Source: Shewanella intestini
GTDB taxonomy: Bacteria; Pseudomonadota; Gammaproteobacteria; Enterobacterales; Shewanellaceae
Length of the DNA: 64,000 nt
Direction: 5' to 3'
Assembly: GCF_018221465.1 (NCBI RefSeq)
Contig: NZ_JAAIKR010000003.1
Coordinates: 204,779 to 268,778, forward strand
A program made the translations under genes and the position numbers. The notes below the pieces were generated by a model that was not told the origin of the DNA, made no database searches, and was given only the letters and a program-made list of their open reading frames with translations. The stretch's first letter is position 1. Every line of letters begins with the position of its first letter. Positions 35,601 through 44,689 of this stretch are shown here, piece after piece.

Positions 35601-36994
35601 GATGCAACCCAGAAATATTCTTTTGTTTCAGCTGTGTCATATATGGGAAATTTTAAGTTGGAGTTTATACTTTTAATCAGGTTGTTGTTTTTGTCATATT
35701 GTCTTATTTCTCCCAGAAATGTTCCTGCAATAATTGTATTGTTTGATTGTTTTAAATGTGTAATATGTTCATTGGATAGGGTAATTATTTCTTTTTTAGG
35801 TGTTATTAATTGCAAACCAAGCTTTGAACCAATATAAATGTTGCCATTTAATGTTGCTAGGTATTTAGGCCCCGTAACTAACGGGGTCTCAATTGTGTCG
35901 ATAATCTTTAAGTTTAAATCTAGTTTGTAAATTTTATTTGAATTTGTTCCAATGTAAATGTAATCATCATCTTTTATTATTGACCAAATATCTTTCAGTT
36001 CAGGCACAACTTTTTTTACTAAGTTTTTAACAGTCGATGCGAAAATAAAACCATTTGCATAATTTGCAATAAATATTTTTGTGTTGGCGTTGTTTATATA
36101 TATGGCGTTGGTTTTGTTAATGTTAGCAGTCGTATTTCCTATTTTAGAAATGTTAAATTCACTGTCTATTCGATATATACTTTTTTTATGTGTGGCGACA
36201 ATGAAATCATCACGGTCATGTTTTTCAAGTTGATTATCAAAGCTGTCAAAACTTAAATCACTAATTTTAATAAGTTTCTTATCTGAAGTGAATGTGTATA
36301 GTCCACTACTATTAGTAATCACTGGAGTACCATTGATACTCGACAAATCATTTGTGTTATGAGTGATTGTTAGTAACTTACCATTTGAGTAAGAAAAAAT
36401 AGTTCCGTCATAATTTCTAATTAAATAGTCATTTCCAGATTTTACAACTTTTTTCACTTCTTTAATTTTGTCAGATGATATTCTTTTGGTGATTTTTTCT
36501 TGATCAGAATCAATAATTAATACTTCATTATTTAGCCCAATAAACAGTTCATTTTTATATTTGTTTAATGCCCAAATGGCTCTATTACCTATATTGCTTT
36601 GAAGAGGTGATAGACTGAAATGTTCAGTGTAGGGATCGAAATAAGCTAAACCTTTATCTGTTCCTATAACTAATCTACCTTTTTGATCAATAAGTAAATT
36701 TCTAATAAATGAACTGGGTAAGCCAGGTGAGTTATAATCAGCATGAAACTGCTTAAACTCATTGCCATCAAAACGGTTTAAGCCATTAATTGTCCCAACC
36801 CAAATGTAACCCGAGTTGTCTTCAACGAAGCTCGAAACCGTATTTTGAGATAGGCCATTAGATACCGTATAACTGTCATAATTGAGCTGGATATCGAATT
36901 GGTTGGCTGAAGAGTGACCACTGAAATCTGCGTTAGTATAAGTTGATTGGAAAACGCTAACGATAAAGATAAGTACAAGTAAAATTCGGGGCAT
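32675..36994 (-). CDS. Large sensor: beta-propeller, Y_Y_Y, PAS, GGDEF and EAL domains
   Basis: The 1439-residue protein has a signal peptide (about 1-22) and a periplasmic region of two-component-regulator propeller repeats (YTVSNGLSQNTVSSFVEDNSGYIWVGT opens the first). A Y_Y_Y domain follows (about 650-720), then a membrane helix (about 722-745), two PAS domains (about 755-880 and 885-1000), a GGDEF domain with intact LGGDEF near 1083, and an EAL domain with intact EALVRL near 1211, DDFGTGYSSL and EGVEQ. It should sense a periplasmic ligand and change cyclic-di-GMP; both enzymatic motifs are intact. The repeat-protein gene lies 109 bp downstream on the same strand. The N-terminal half is notably AT-rich. 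Confidence 0.9.
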   Translation of the reverse strand: MPRILLVLIFIVSVFQSTYTNADFSGHSSANQFDIQLNYDSYTVSNGLSQNTVSSFVEDNSGYIWVGTINGLNRFDGNEFKQFHADYNSPGLPSSFIRNLLIDQKGRLVIGTDKGLAYFDPYTEHFSLSPLQSNIGNRAIWALNKYKNELFIGLNNEVLIIDSDQEKITKRISSDKIKEVKKVVKSGNDYLIRNYDGTIFSYSNGKLLTITHNTNDLSSINGTPVITNSSGLYTFTSDKKLIKISDLSFDSFDNQLEKHDRDDFIVATHKKSIYRIDSEFNISKIGNTTANINKTNAIYINNANTKIFIANYANGFIFASTVKNLVKKVVPELKDIWSIIKDDDYIYIGTNSNKIYKLDLNLKIIDTIETPLVTGPKYLATLNGNIYIGSKLGLQLITPKKEIITLSNEHITHLKQSNNTIIAGTFLGEIRQYDKNNNLIKSINSNLKFPIYDTAETKEYFWVASQTGLYSIKKSTNLVELIYDHDLVTSLNIKNTKLYFGTRTSLESIDLLRPNHVSREFSNNKVIYSIEQTNTLLLTASVFEINILSSINKSQIRLNEDNGVLGDYNISSSLKVGDNMLFGGRDGLSLINMNEMASELNEQKSINTNFKELLLFNTPVKVNNGILKTTINTQPKIKLKYSEYPFSIKFNSVGRTFKTTDFKYKLKGLDQEWIPAQGVNSATYTNLSPGDYIFSIYAIDKLTGQKGRERNLAITITPPWWLSIQAKLVYALITLIVISLITRSILKRRQIQRLVALSEERLKLSLWGSGDEMWDWDIESGQIYRSNIWGTLDFPRDGRRSGKDGEKSNIHPHDQQRVQKALNDHFSGYTDHFEIAYRVKGRNHQWNWILDRAKIVERDQKELPVRMTGTIKDINKIKQTEEQLRLFARAIENISEGMFILDEQYRFVEVNDACCEISANSREKFSGEVLTFNHYPEAYSEQIRALLRQQGRWTGEIEARRGDGCQFLMALTIDAIYDEQGDTSHYVGVFSDITRRKQQEEELRKLTNNDILTGLPNRSSLQVTLSNLVKKDIHHTLMVLDVDNFKRINDSLGHQVGDDLLIGVAERIRMVIPNDVSLYRLGGDEFALLIDQTPDIGSCAAIAARVIQSLAPSFNINKESLVLGISIGIVLYPEDEQSEQALLRKADIAMYHAKSAGGNRYQFYSESLNQNALKQLETENLIREALKDDLFEVYYQPKVDMKNNCLAGMEALVRLNHPVQGIISPNSFIPLAEENGLIVEIGDVVLRKACFAANKWLEEGIFTGRVAVNLSSRQFALSDLKQRIESILRLTKLPAKHLELEITEGTVIKNPENAIKVMQQLSKMGVSLALDDFGTGYSSLSYLKRFPINCLKIDKSFVDDIDKSDRDLKMVDSIITIAHNMGLSVVGEGVEQTAQLNILKALNCEEIQGYIFSKPIPENDFSVLLLSDSEQKKLKSTNS

Positions 36995-37175
36995 AATTGA
37001 TATACTTTTTGTTGATGCCAGATATGAATCGTAAAGTAGTCTACTTTTTCAGAAAGTAACCTGGTTGTCAAAAAAATGTTTCAGCATAACACGGTGTGCA
37101 AACTTATCATTTACATTGTGATGCTGGATTCACTATCTACCTGAGAAAAAAATGCGTAATTTGCTGCTGGTTGTG

Positions 37176-37204
37176 AATAATTCAGCATGAAAAACTGAAT
37201 TATT
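37176..37204. repeat. 10-bp perfect inverted repeat in the M16 protease/sensor gap
   Basis: AATAATTCAG and CTGAATTATT are separated by 9 bp. It lies 57 bp after the M16 protease stop and about 180 bp before the sensor start, on their shared strand. Without a T-run it is a weak terminator candidate; it could be an operator for the sensor gene. Confidence 0.5.
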
Positions 37205-37260
37205 GTCATCAGGCTGTTGTTGTGCAAATGTTTTCTTACATTTTTGTATGATGTGCACGT

Positions 37261-40053
37261 TTAAAACGCAAACTTTTCTGCATTTGCTTTAAATTGTTTC
37301 AAATCTTTAATCATATTGGCAGAACGTAGCGGTTCATTATCAAGATGAGACTCACCTTGATTGAACAATACTAAACGGTCACATGTTTTACTGCGCATAT
37401 TGTTCATGATGAATTTAATTAAATCCGCACGAGTTAATTTTTCAATCTCGGCAACAACAGATTCTCTATGATTGAACTGATAATCACGGTTTCCTAGGCT
37501 TACCCAGTAACGTTGACCTCGTGTTTTTAAGTTAGGGTCGTGTTCCATCACTTGATGTTGTAGACCTTGCTTGGTCATTTGCCATTGTTCATTTGTCATT
37601 TGCATTACTGCGTAACCAAAGTCGGCAATAAACTCATCAATCGCTTCGAGTAACTTTCTTGGCCCATGACCTGGAGATTGAATATAAAAAATGATGCCAG
37701 GGTGTCTGTTTAGCGGTAAGTAGCCGGTGCCAACCATATAACCAAGTTGTTGCTGGGTTCTTAGTTCGTGGAAAAAGCTTGAAGACATGGTGTGATTTAA
37801 TAAACTAAATAACGCCATATTAATCGCAGTGGTAGATGCAGACTGATAATAAACAATAATTGCGCTGTCTTGATGCGATATCTGCTTTTCTCTTAATAAG
37901 GTCTTTTGGTGCTGTAAGTTAACGAGCTCTCGTGATGACTCTTGACTTGGCTTACTAACTAACGTTAATAGTGCTTCTAATTTACGACCAAGTTGTTGAG
38001 CTTCCTCGACCAACCAGTCCCCATATACTAGACCTTCTAAATACACTCTGTCGTAAAATTGACTGACATGATTGTGTAAGTCATCAAGCTGTATTGTTTC
38101 TAGTTCTTGTGCCATACGTAATGGTTCATAACTGCGTTTTTGTAGCGTGACAGTGAGGCTGGTAAACAATTGAGATATTGGTTTAGCCTGTGCTGCATTG
38201 TACCAACTGCGTAAGATTTGTTTTTTAATTACGTCAAAACGAGATTGAGTAAAATTGCGTTCTCTGGCTTTATTAATGATTAACGATAACAAGGTTTCTT
38301 GATTACCGCTAAAGCCTGTTAAATGTAATGTAAGTCCACCTTGGTGTGGGTAGATATTGTAATGTAATCCGGCAACTTCAGCTTGATAAGTTGATTCAGA
38401 TAAATAATCTAATACCATTTCAACATACAGGCGAGTTAGCGCTGCGTGTCTTGGGGTAGGGCTGGCAACCACAGAGTCTAATGATAAAAACAAATGTCCT
38501 TTAGGGACGTTAAACTCATCGTCTTTTCTATGCCATATTCGGTAACCTTTACCTTCAGCGACAACCTTGGGGACCTCTGATGCTGTTTCTGATGTTCTGG
38601 TTTGCGGATTAACAACAATAAATGGATTTTTGGCGGGCAATTTAAGTTGATTGCGTGGCGTTGTGCTGTGCCGCCATTTATTTAAACGCAACGCACTGAT
38701 TGGCTTAATGCTGTAAGGCGTGTGGTACCAATTTGCTGTTTGTGAGCTTTCAATTTGCTTATTGACTAATTGAATTCGCATATTGTCTACATTAAGTGCA
38801 TTAAGTAACTCAAGTGTTTCTTGTTGGTTAAGTGTATCCATGCGGTAGTCACCATAAATGGTGTCTTCAACGGCATAATGATGCATGTTGATACTCAGGT
38901 GAGAGGCGAGATCAAGGGGTTTAATCTGCTCTTGAAATTTAAATGCGGTTTGCAATAAGTTTGCTCTTTCTTGGTAGCGCCAGTCTTCAATACCTTGGTG
39001 TTTAATTAAATTTATATATTCAAAAATACAACTGATGACATCATCGAGATGGGTTAGGCCACGTTCAGTGAGTTGAATATTAATGGTGTAATCTTTGAAG
39101 TTATATCCATTTACGCCGCCACCAGCGGAAAGATTATTGGCCCAGTTTTGCTCTTTTAAATAGGCTAATAAGCTACCTGGTCCTTCATTTCCTAATAAAT
39201 GGCTAATAAAGGTTAATGGCTTTTGGCAATAATATTTATCAATGCCGGGTAAGCAAAAGCTAATGGCGACACGTTTTTGTTCTTTTAGTGGTAATACATC
39301 GATTTGAGTTTGGTTTTGTGTTTTATCGATAAATGGCACTTCAGGGTGCTGCTTAACGATATTTTTATTTTCAATCGCAGAAAAATAGTGTTCAACTAAC
39401 GCAACTTGCTTTGTTAGGGTTAATGGCGCCACAAGGCATAAGGTCATGATGTTGGCACTGTAATGTGTTTGATAAAATGTAATTAATTCATCACGTAACT
39501 CTTGCTGGGTGCCTGATAATGTTGCCAAATTTCCCACAGAGAATTTAGAAAAAGGATGTTGCTGGTTAATGCTTTCTTTTTGAACTTGATAAATACGCCT
39601 GACATCATCTTTCAGTTTGAGGCTGTATTCTGATTCAATGGCCTGTCGTTCTCTATCAACTAATTCAACATCAAATTTAGGGGCGATAAAAAACTGACTA
39701 AATCTATCGAGTGAAGGGGCGAATGCATTGGCGTCAATGTTATAGAAAAAATTCGTATGTTCAGTGCCTGTCCATGCATTGTTATTACCGCCATGTTGGT
39801 TAATAAAGGCGTTGTATTCACCAGATTGAGGAAATTTCTCGGTGCCAAGAAATAACATGTGTTCAAGGAAATGTGCCATGCCTGGGCGAAGTTGAGGATC
39901 GTCGAAATGGCCGACTTCAACAGCCATTGAAGCTGCGGCTTGGGTCGTTTGCATATCTTCAACTAACAATACTCTTAGCTTATTTTTTAATGTTAAGAAT
40001 TGATATTGACGATGATCGTTAGGACTTTTGGTAACAGGTGGAAAATCAGACAA
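37261..40053 (-). CDS. M16 family metalloprotease (insulinase/pitrilysin type)
   Basis: This 930-residue protein has the inverted zinc motif HxxEH as His61-Phe-Leu-Glu64-His65 in AHFLEHMLFLGTEKFP, with the third zinc ligand expected in ERQAIESEYSLKLKDD near residue 140. The four-domain length fits pitrilysin (E. coli PtrA 962). Unlike PtrA it has no signal peptide, starting MSDFPPVTKSPNDHRQYQFL, so it is probably cytoplasmic. It should degrade peptides. The fifth block NLSAGGGVNGYN and the C-terminal QQQLGYMVGTGY are typical of the pitrilysin subfamily. It is transcribed alone. Confidence 0.9.
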   Translation of the reverse strand: MSDFPPVTKSPNDHRQYQFLTLKNKLRVLLVEDMQTTQAAASMAVEVGHFDDPQLRPGMAHFLEHMLFLGTEKFPQSGEYNAFINQHGGNNNAWTGTEHTNFFYNIDANAFAPSLDRFSQFFIAPKFDVELVDRERQAIESEYSLKLKDDVRRIYQVQKESINQQHPFSKFSVGNLATLSGTQQELRDELITFYQTHYSANIMTLCLVAPLTLTKQVALVEHYFSAIENKNIVKQHPEVPFIDKTQNQTQIDVLPLKEQKRVAISFCLPGIDKYYCQKPLTFISHLLGNEGPGSLLAYLKEQNWANNLSAGGGVNGYNFKDYTINIQLTERGLTHLDDVISCIFEYINLIKHQGIEDWRYQERANLLQTAFKFQEQIKPLDLASHLSINMHHYAVEDTIYGDYRMDTLNQQETLELLNALNVDNMRIQLVNKQIESSQTANWYHTPYSIKPISALRLNKWRHSTTPRNQLKLPAKNPFIVVNPQTRTSETASEVPKVVAEGKGYRIWHRKDDEFNVPKGHLFLSLDSVVASPTPRHAALTRLYVEMVLDYLSESTYQAEVAGLHYNIYPHQGGLTLHLTGFSGNQETLLSLIINKARERNFTQSRFDVIKKQILRSWYNAAQAKPISQLFTSLTVTLQKRSYEPLRMAQELETIQLDDLHNHVSQFYDRVYLEGLVYGDWLVEEAQQLGRKLEALLTLVSKPSQESSRELVNLQHQKTLLREKQISHQDSAIIVYYQSASTTAINMALFSLLNHTMSSSFFHELRTQQQLGYMVGTGYLPLNRHPGIIFYIQSPGHGPRKLLEAIDEFIADFGYAVMQMTNEQWQMTKQGLQHQVMEHDPNLKTRGQRYWVSLGNRDYQFNHRESVVAEIEKLTRADLIKFIMNNMRSKTCDRLVLFNQGESHLDNEPLRSANMIKDLKQFKANAEKFAF

Positions 40054-40216
40054 GGAATAGCTCCAGTTAACAAAACTTAGTATATATTGATCTGCTTCAG
40101 ACTTTTTAGCAAATTACCGTTGGCATTATCGACTAAAGAACCACTAAATAGTGTTGTAGTTTGGCAAATAACGGTACAATCCTCAAACCAAAATTAGACA
40201 ATGGCAAGAGTGTTGT

Positions 40217-40687
40217 ATGCAACTTTTTTTAATGCGTCATGGTGAATCCGGTTTTGATGCACCATCAGATAGAGAAAGAACATTGTCTGACTTAGGTAGA
40301 CATCAAACAAGGCAAATGGGTAAATGGTTGAGTGACAAGCTAGACCATTGTGATTTAGTTATTGTGAGCCCTTATATACGAGCCCAGCAAACTTGGCAGG
40401 AGGTAAGTCATTACTTACCTGAACCGGGCCATTGTATCACGCTTGATGATGTCACCCCTAATGCTGATCCTAAATACGCAACTGATACTATTCTGGCATA
40501 TGCCCAGCAGTATGATGCGCAAAATGTGTTAGTCATTACTCACATGCCAGTTGTGGGCTATTTAGTTCACGAACTCGATATTTCCGTTGAGCCACCGATG
40601 TTTGCAACATCGGCAGTGGCTCATTTAGAAAAACATTATGAAAATGCTGACTTCAAAGGTATGTTCACGCCAAACACCATTACTTAA
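40217..40687 (+). CDS. sixA: Phosphohistidine phosphatase SixA
   Basis: The 156-residue histidine phosphatase carries the RHG motif at residues 7-9 (MQLFLMRHGESG; His8 is the phosphate acceptor) and a second His in VITHMPVVGYLV near residue 108. SixA removes phosphate from histidine of signalling or phosphotransfer proteins; recent work on E. coli points to the nitrogen phosphotransferase system. Length matches E. coli SixA (161). It stands alone between two divergently placed genes. Confidence 0.9.
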   Translation: MQLFLMRHGESGFDAPSDRERTLSDLGRHQTRQMGKWLSDKLDHCDLVIVSPYIRAQQTWQEVSHYLPEPGHCITLDDVTPNADPKYATDTILAYAQQYDAQNVLVITHMPVVGYLVHELDISVEPPMFATSAVAHLEKHYENADFKGMFTPNTIT

Positions 40688-40789
40688 GTTGCTTGAATAC
40701 CGCGCCACCTTTTAAGTGCGGTAGGCCATTTAACAACATTCAATCTCGGGTTTTATATCTACATGTCAAACCGATATTGACTGGGCACA

Positions 40790-41317
40790 CTATCGACGGT
40801 GCGGTTGTTCTCCTATATCCAGTAACACTAATAGCGCCGCATCTCCACCCCATTCTTTAGGGGCTTGGTGAAACGCGAGTACATTAGGGTGCTGCGCTAA
40901 CCACATGGGTACTTGCTGCTTTAAAATACCGCTACCATATCCATGCATGATGCAACAACATTGGCTTTGTTGTTTAATGCTGGCTTGAATTAATGCCACA
41001 ATTTCCAATTTTGCTTCCGCTTGGCGCATACCATGCAGATCAAGCAGTAGATCTGGTGAATAATCGCCGCGTCGTAAGTGTTTTAACTCAATCTTTTCAA
41101 CACCTACATTTGACCACTTCATTGGCCCTTCTGTTGGCAATAATGGGTGGTATAAATCTGAGAAGTAACTGTCGGCCTGCACTTTACGTACAGACGTTTC
41201 AAGCGCTTGTTTGGTTTTCACCTGTTGTTTGAAATGATGTGTTTGCTGTTTTATCGGTTTTACATCGCTAAAAAGCGCACCAAATTCAGAATCAATTAGT
41301 TTTTTATCGTCTTTCAT
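40790..41317 (-). CDS. smrB: Smr-domain endonuclease SmrB
   Basis: This 175-residue protein has an N-terminal helical extension (about 1-85) and a C-terminal Smr domain with LLLDLHGMRQAEAKLE and CCIMHGYGSGILKQQVPMWL. E. coli SmrB cleaves mRNA at collided ribosomes and starts rescue. It is divergent from prmB, with 78 bp between their starts, the same neighbours as in E. coli. Confidence 0.92.
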   Translation of the reverse strand: MKDDKKLIDSEFGALFSDVKPIKQQTHHFKQQVKTKQALETSVRKVQADSYFSDLYHPLLPTEGPMKWSNVGVEKIELKHLRRGDYSPDLLLDLHGMRQAEAKLEIVALIQASIKQQSQCCCIMHGYGSGILKQQVPMWLAQHPNVLAFHQAPKEWGGDAALLVLLDIGEQPHRR

Positions 41318-41395
41318 CAGGATATTATATGGAAATGTAGTCCATCATGGTAGACATCAGTTACAATAGCGCTAACAAAATTTCAGGAGTGTGTT

Positions 41396-42340
41396 GTGGA
41401 TAAAATATTTGTAGATGAAGCTGTAACAGAGCTAAGAACGATTGGTGATATGTTACGTTGGGCCGTAAGTCGTTTTAATGATGCTGAGATCTATTATGGT
41501 CATGGTACCGATAACGCTTGGGACGAAGCCATCTCGTTAGTTTTCCATGCATTACATTTGCCTGAAGAAATTGGTCAGCAAGTCTTGTTAAGTAATTTAA
41601 CTAGCAGTGAAAAACATAAGATTGTTGAGTTAATTATTCGTCGGGTTCGTGAGCGCTTACCTGTGCCTTATTTAACCAATACCGCACGATTTGCAGGATT
41701 AGATTTTTATGTTGATGAACGTGTTTTAGTACCGCGCTCGCCAATCGCTGAAATGATTAACAACCAATTTAGCCCTTGGCTATATAACAAGTCGGTTAAT
41801 CGGGTCATGGATTTGTGTACTGGGAGTGGTTGCATTGCGATAGCCTGTGCTCATGCATTTGAAGATGCTGAAGTTGATGCGCTAGATATTAGCGAAAATG
41901 CGCTTGAAGTTGCCCAAATTAACATTGAATCACTGGGGGTAATGGAACGCGTTTTCCCTATCCATTCTGATATTTTCAGTGCGATTCCTAAAGGCCCGCA
42001 ATATGATTTAATCGTGTCTAATCCTCCTTATGTTGATGAAGAAGATATTGGCGATATGCCAGATGAATATCATCATGAACCTGAAATCGGTTTAGCTTCA
42101 GGACGTGATGGCCTTGATTTAACCAAGCGTATAATTGCTAATGCTGCTGATTACTTAACCGAAGAAGGTGTGTTGGTCGTTGAAGTGGGTAATTCAATGG
42201 TGCATTTAATGGCGCAATTCCCTGATGTACCATTTACTTGGGTTGAATTTGAATTTGGCGGAGACGGTGTATTTGTATTAACCCGCGATCAACTGGTTGA
42301 ACATGCGTCTGTTTTTGCTATTTATAAAGATGCTGAGTAA
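41396..42340 (+). CDS. prmB: Ribosomal protein L3 N5-glutamine methyltransferase PrmB
   Basis: PrmB (314 residues, E. coli 310) methylates a glutamine of ribosomal protein L3. The SAM-binding motif [14 protein letters not shown] lies near residues 139-152, and the glutamine-methyltransferase signature NPPY near 206 in [18 protein letters not shown]. It starts at GTG 41396 after CAGGAGTG. It precedes aroC by 75 bp, as in E. coli. Confidence 0.94.
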   Translation: MDKIFVDEAVTELRTIGDMLRWAVSRFNDAEIYYGHGTDNAWDEAISLVFHALHLPEEIGQQVLLSNLTSSEKHKIVELIIRRVRERLPVPYLTNTARFAGLDFYVDERVLVPRSPIAEMINNQFSPWLYNKSVNRVMDLCTGSGCIAIACAHAFEDAEVDALDISENALEVAQINIESLGVMERVFPIHSDIFSAIPKGPQYDLIVSNPPYVDEEDIGDMPDEYHHEPEIGLASGRDGLDLTKRIIANAADYLTEEGVLVVEVGNSMVHLMAQFPDVPFTWVEFEFGGDGVFVLTRDQLVEHASVFAIYKDAE

Positions 42341-42415
42341 ACAGACTCAACAAACTAACTGTAATAGTGTAGCATTACGCCATTAACTCTTCGTCAACAA
42401 AAATAAGTAGGGCAA

Positions 42416-43510
42416 ATGTCAGGAAATAGTATTGGGCAAAACTTTGTAGTAACCACCTTTGGTGAAAGCCATGGCAAAGCGCTTGGCTGTATTATTGACG
42501 GTTGCCCTCCAGGGCTTGAATTGAACGTTGCCGATATGCAGGCAGATTTAGATCGTCGTCGCCCTGGCACGTCTCGCTATACCACTGCAAGACGTGAAGC
42601 CGATGAAGTGAGTATTCTTTCTGGTGTGTTTGAAGGTAAAACCACCGGAACTTCAATTGGATTACTCATTGAAAATACTGACCAACGTAGCCAAGACTAT
42701 TCAAATATAAAAGATTTATTCCGTCCAGGGCATGCTGATTATACCTATCAACAAAAATATGGCTTACGTGATTATCGTGGTGGTGGGCGCTCATCTGCCC
42801 GTGAAACTGCCATGCGCGTCGCCGCAGGCGCAGTGGCCAAAAAATATTTGAAAACAGTCCATGGTATTGAGATACATGGCTATCTGTCGCAACTAGGGCC
42901 TATCTTTGCTGAGAACATTGATTTAACTCAAGTTGAGAAAAATGCTTTCTTTTTTCCTGATAAAACAAAAATTGATGCGCTTGATGAATATATGCGCGAT
43001 TTAAAAAAATCAGGCGACTCTATTGGCGCAAAAGTGTCAGTGATTGCAACTAACGTTCCTGTTGGGTTAGGTGAACCGGTATTTGATCGCCTCGATGCTG
43101 ATATTGCCCATGCGTTAATGGGGATCAATGCTGTTAAAGGTGTTGAAATTGGTGATGGTTTTGAGGTAGTCACCCAAAAAGGGTCTGAGGGGCGTGACTT
43201 AATGTCGCCAAAAGGCTTTGAGTCAAACCATGCCGGTGGGGTGTTAGGCGGTATTTCCTCAGGACAACCTATTTTAGCGCATATGGCATTAAAGCCGACC
43301 TCAAGTATCAGTGTACCGGGACAATCAATGACCGCCCAAGGTGAGGTTGCTGATGTCGTGACAAAAGGTCGCCACGACCCGTGCGTTGGTATTCGCGCCG
43401 TGCCAATTGCCGAAGCTATGTTAGCCATTGTATTGATGGATCACTTACTCCGTCATCGCGCTCAAAACCAAGATGTAAACTCGTTAACTCCTGTGATTGG
43501 AATGCGGTAA
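42416..43510 (+). CDS. aroC: Chorismate synthase AroC
   Basis: AroC (364 residues, E. coli 361) converts EPSP to chorismate, the branch point for aromatic amino acids, folate and quinones, using reduced FMN. Conserved blocks include [21 protein letters not shown] (split over residues 9-29), [14 protein letters not shown] and [18 protein letters not shown] with AGGGCAA upstream. The next gene, an MFS carrier, starts directly at the base after the stop codon. Confidence 0.97.
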   Translation: MSGNSIGQNFVVTTFGESHGKALGCIIDGCPPGLELNVADMQADLDRRRPGTSRYTTARREADEVSILSGVFEGKTTGTSIGLLIENTDQRSQDYSNIKDLFRPGHADYTYQQKYGLRDYRGGGRSSARETAMRVAAGAVAKKYLKTVHGIEIHGYLSQLGPIFAENIDLTQVEKNAFFFPDKTKIDALDEYMRDLKKSGDSIGAKVSVIATNVPVGLGEPVFDRLDADIAHALMGINAVKGVEIGDGFEVVTQKGSEGRDLMSPKGFESNHAGGVLGGISSGQPILAHMALKPTSSISVPGQSMTAQGEVADVVTKGRHDPCVGIRAVPIAEAMLAIVLMDHLLRHRAQNQDVNSLTPVIGMR

Positions 43511-44680
43511 ATGTCTACTTTATCTTGCTCTGAGTCTCGCTTACATTGGCTCAGGGCATGTTATTTCTTCTTCTTTTCTATCCTCGGTGTGCTGGTTCCC
43601 TATTTAGGGGTTTTCTTTGAAGCACGTGGTTTTAATCCTCAAGAAATTGGTTTATTGCTCGCCATTGTTATGGGGACGCGTATTGTTGCGCCAAATTTAT
43701 GGGCTTGGGTTGCCGATAGAACGGGAATGCGAAGTGAATTAGTTAAGGTAGGGGCATTTTGTGCTGCGTTGACGTTTGTTAGCTTCTTTTTTGAAGGTGG
43801 TTTTTTATATTTAGCGATTAGCCTGACCATTTATACATTCTTTTGGAATGCTATTTTGGCTCAACTAGAAGTGATCACCTTAGAAACACTGGGCGATAAG
43901 GCTGAACAATACGGCAGCATCCGCAGCTGGGGCAGTATCGGATATATTGTGTTAGTCGTATTAGGCGGCTTTACTATCGATAAACTTGGCGCACAAATTT
44001 TACCTTATATAGGAATCGTACTGTTTATCGGCCTTGCATTAAGTGCTTTTCCGTTGCCCAATGAAAGAGTCAAAGTGGAGCAAGGGGGAATACCCCAATC
44101 TAAACGCTTAAGCCCTGCAATTATCAGCTTTTTAATTGCGGCGATGTTACTGCAAATGAGCGTTGGTCCTTTTTACGGTTTTTTTGTTTTGTACTTAAAA
44201 CAAGTGGGTTATAGCGAAACCGTTGCAGGGCTTATGGTGGCACTTGGTGTTGTTGCTGAAATAGGCATTTTTATGTATGCCGCAAAGCTTATCAGCCGCT
44301 TTGGCTTAAAACCGTTATTAGTTACCAGCGCCATATTTACAGCCCTGCGTTGGGCTTTATTGGCTATTGCACCTGAAAATATTTGGTTATTGAGCCTAAG
44401 TCAATTGCTACATGCCTTTACCTTTGGGTTAGCTCATGCTGTGTCTATTCAATTTATTTTTAGGCATTTTCCTGTAAAACAGCGAAGCCGAGGGCAAGCG
44501 CTATATGCCAGTATTGGTTTTGGTATTGGTGGCGCGCTTGGTACTTGGTTCAGTGGCATTATTTGGGGCGATGGTTCTGGCAGTTATCAGATTTGGCTGT
44601 TTGCCAGTGTTTGTGCATTAGCATCAGCTCTTTTAGTATTATTTATCCCCAATATGGATAAAAACATCAACACTTTATAA
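43511..44680 (+). CDS. MFS transporter (HcaT-like)
   Basis: A 389-residue major-facilitator protein with 12 predicted membrane segments. The N terminus (RLHWLRACYFFFFSILGVLVPYLGVFFEARGF) resembles the HcaT/phenylpropionate-permease-like group, and RTGMRSELVKVG is in the place of the cytoplasmic 2-3 loop. The substrate is unknown. It starts right after the aroC stop, so it is translationally coupled, and is followed 9 bp later by the ATP-NAD-kinase-like gene. A link with aromatic compounds is tempting, given HcaT and AroC, but is only context. Confidence 0.83.
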   Translation: MSTLSCSESRLHWLRACYFFFFSILGVLVPYLGVFFEARGFNPQEIGLLLAIVMGTRIVAPNLWAWVADRTGMRSELVKVGAFCAALTFVSFFFEGGFLYLAISLTIYTFFWNAILAQLEVITLETLGDKAEQYGSIRSWGSIGYIVLVVLGGFTIDKLGAQILPYIGIVLFIGLALSAFPLPNERVKVEQGGIPQSKRLSPAIISFLIAAMLLQMSVGPFYGFFVLYLKQVGYSETVAGLMVALGVVAEIGIFMYAAKLISRFGLKPLLVTSAIFTALRWALLAIAPENIWLLSLSQLLHAFTFGLAHAVSIQFIFRHFPVKQRSRGQALYASIGFGIGGALGTWFSGIIWGDGSGSYQIWLFASVCALASALLVLFIPNMDKNINTL

Positions 44681-44689
44681 GGATATATT

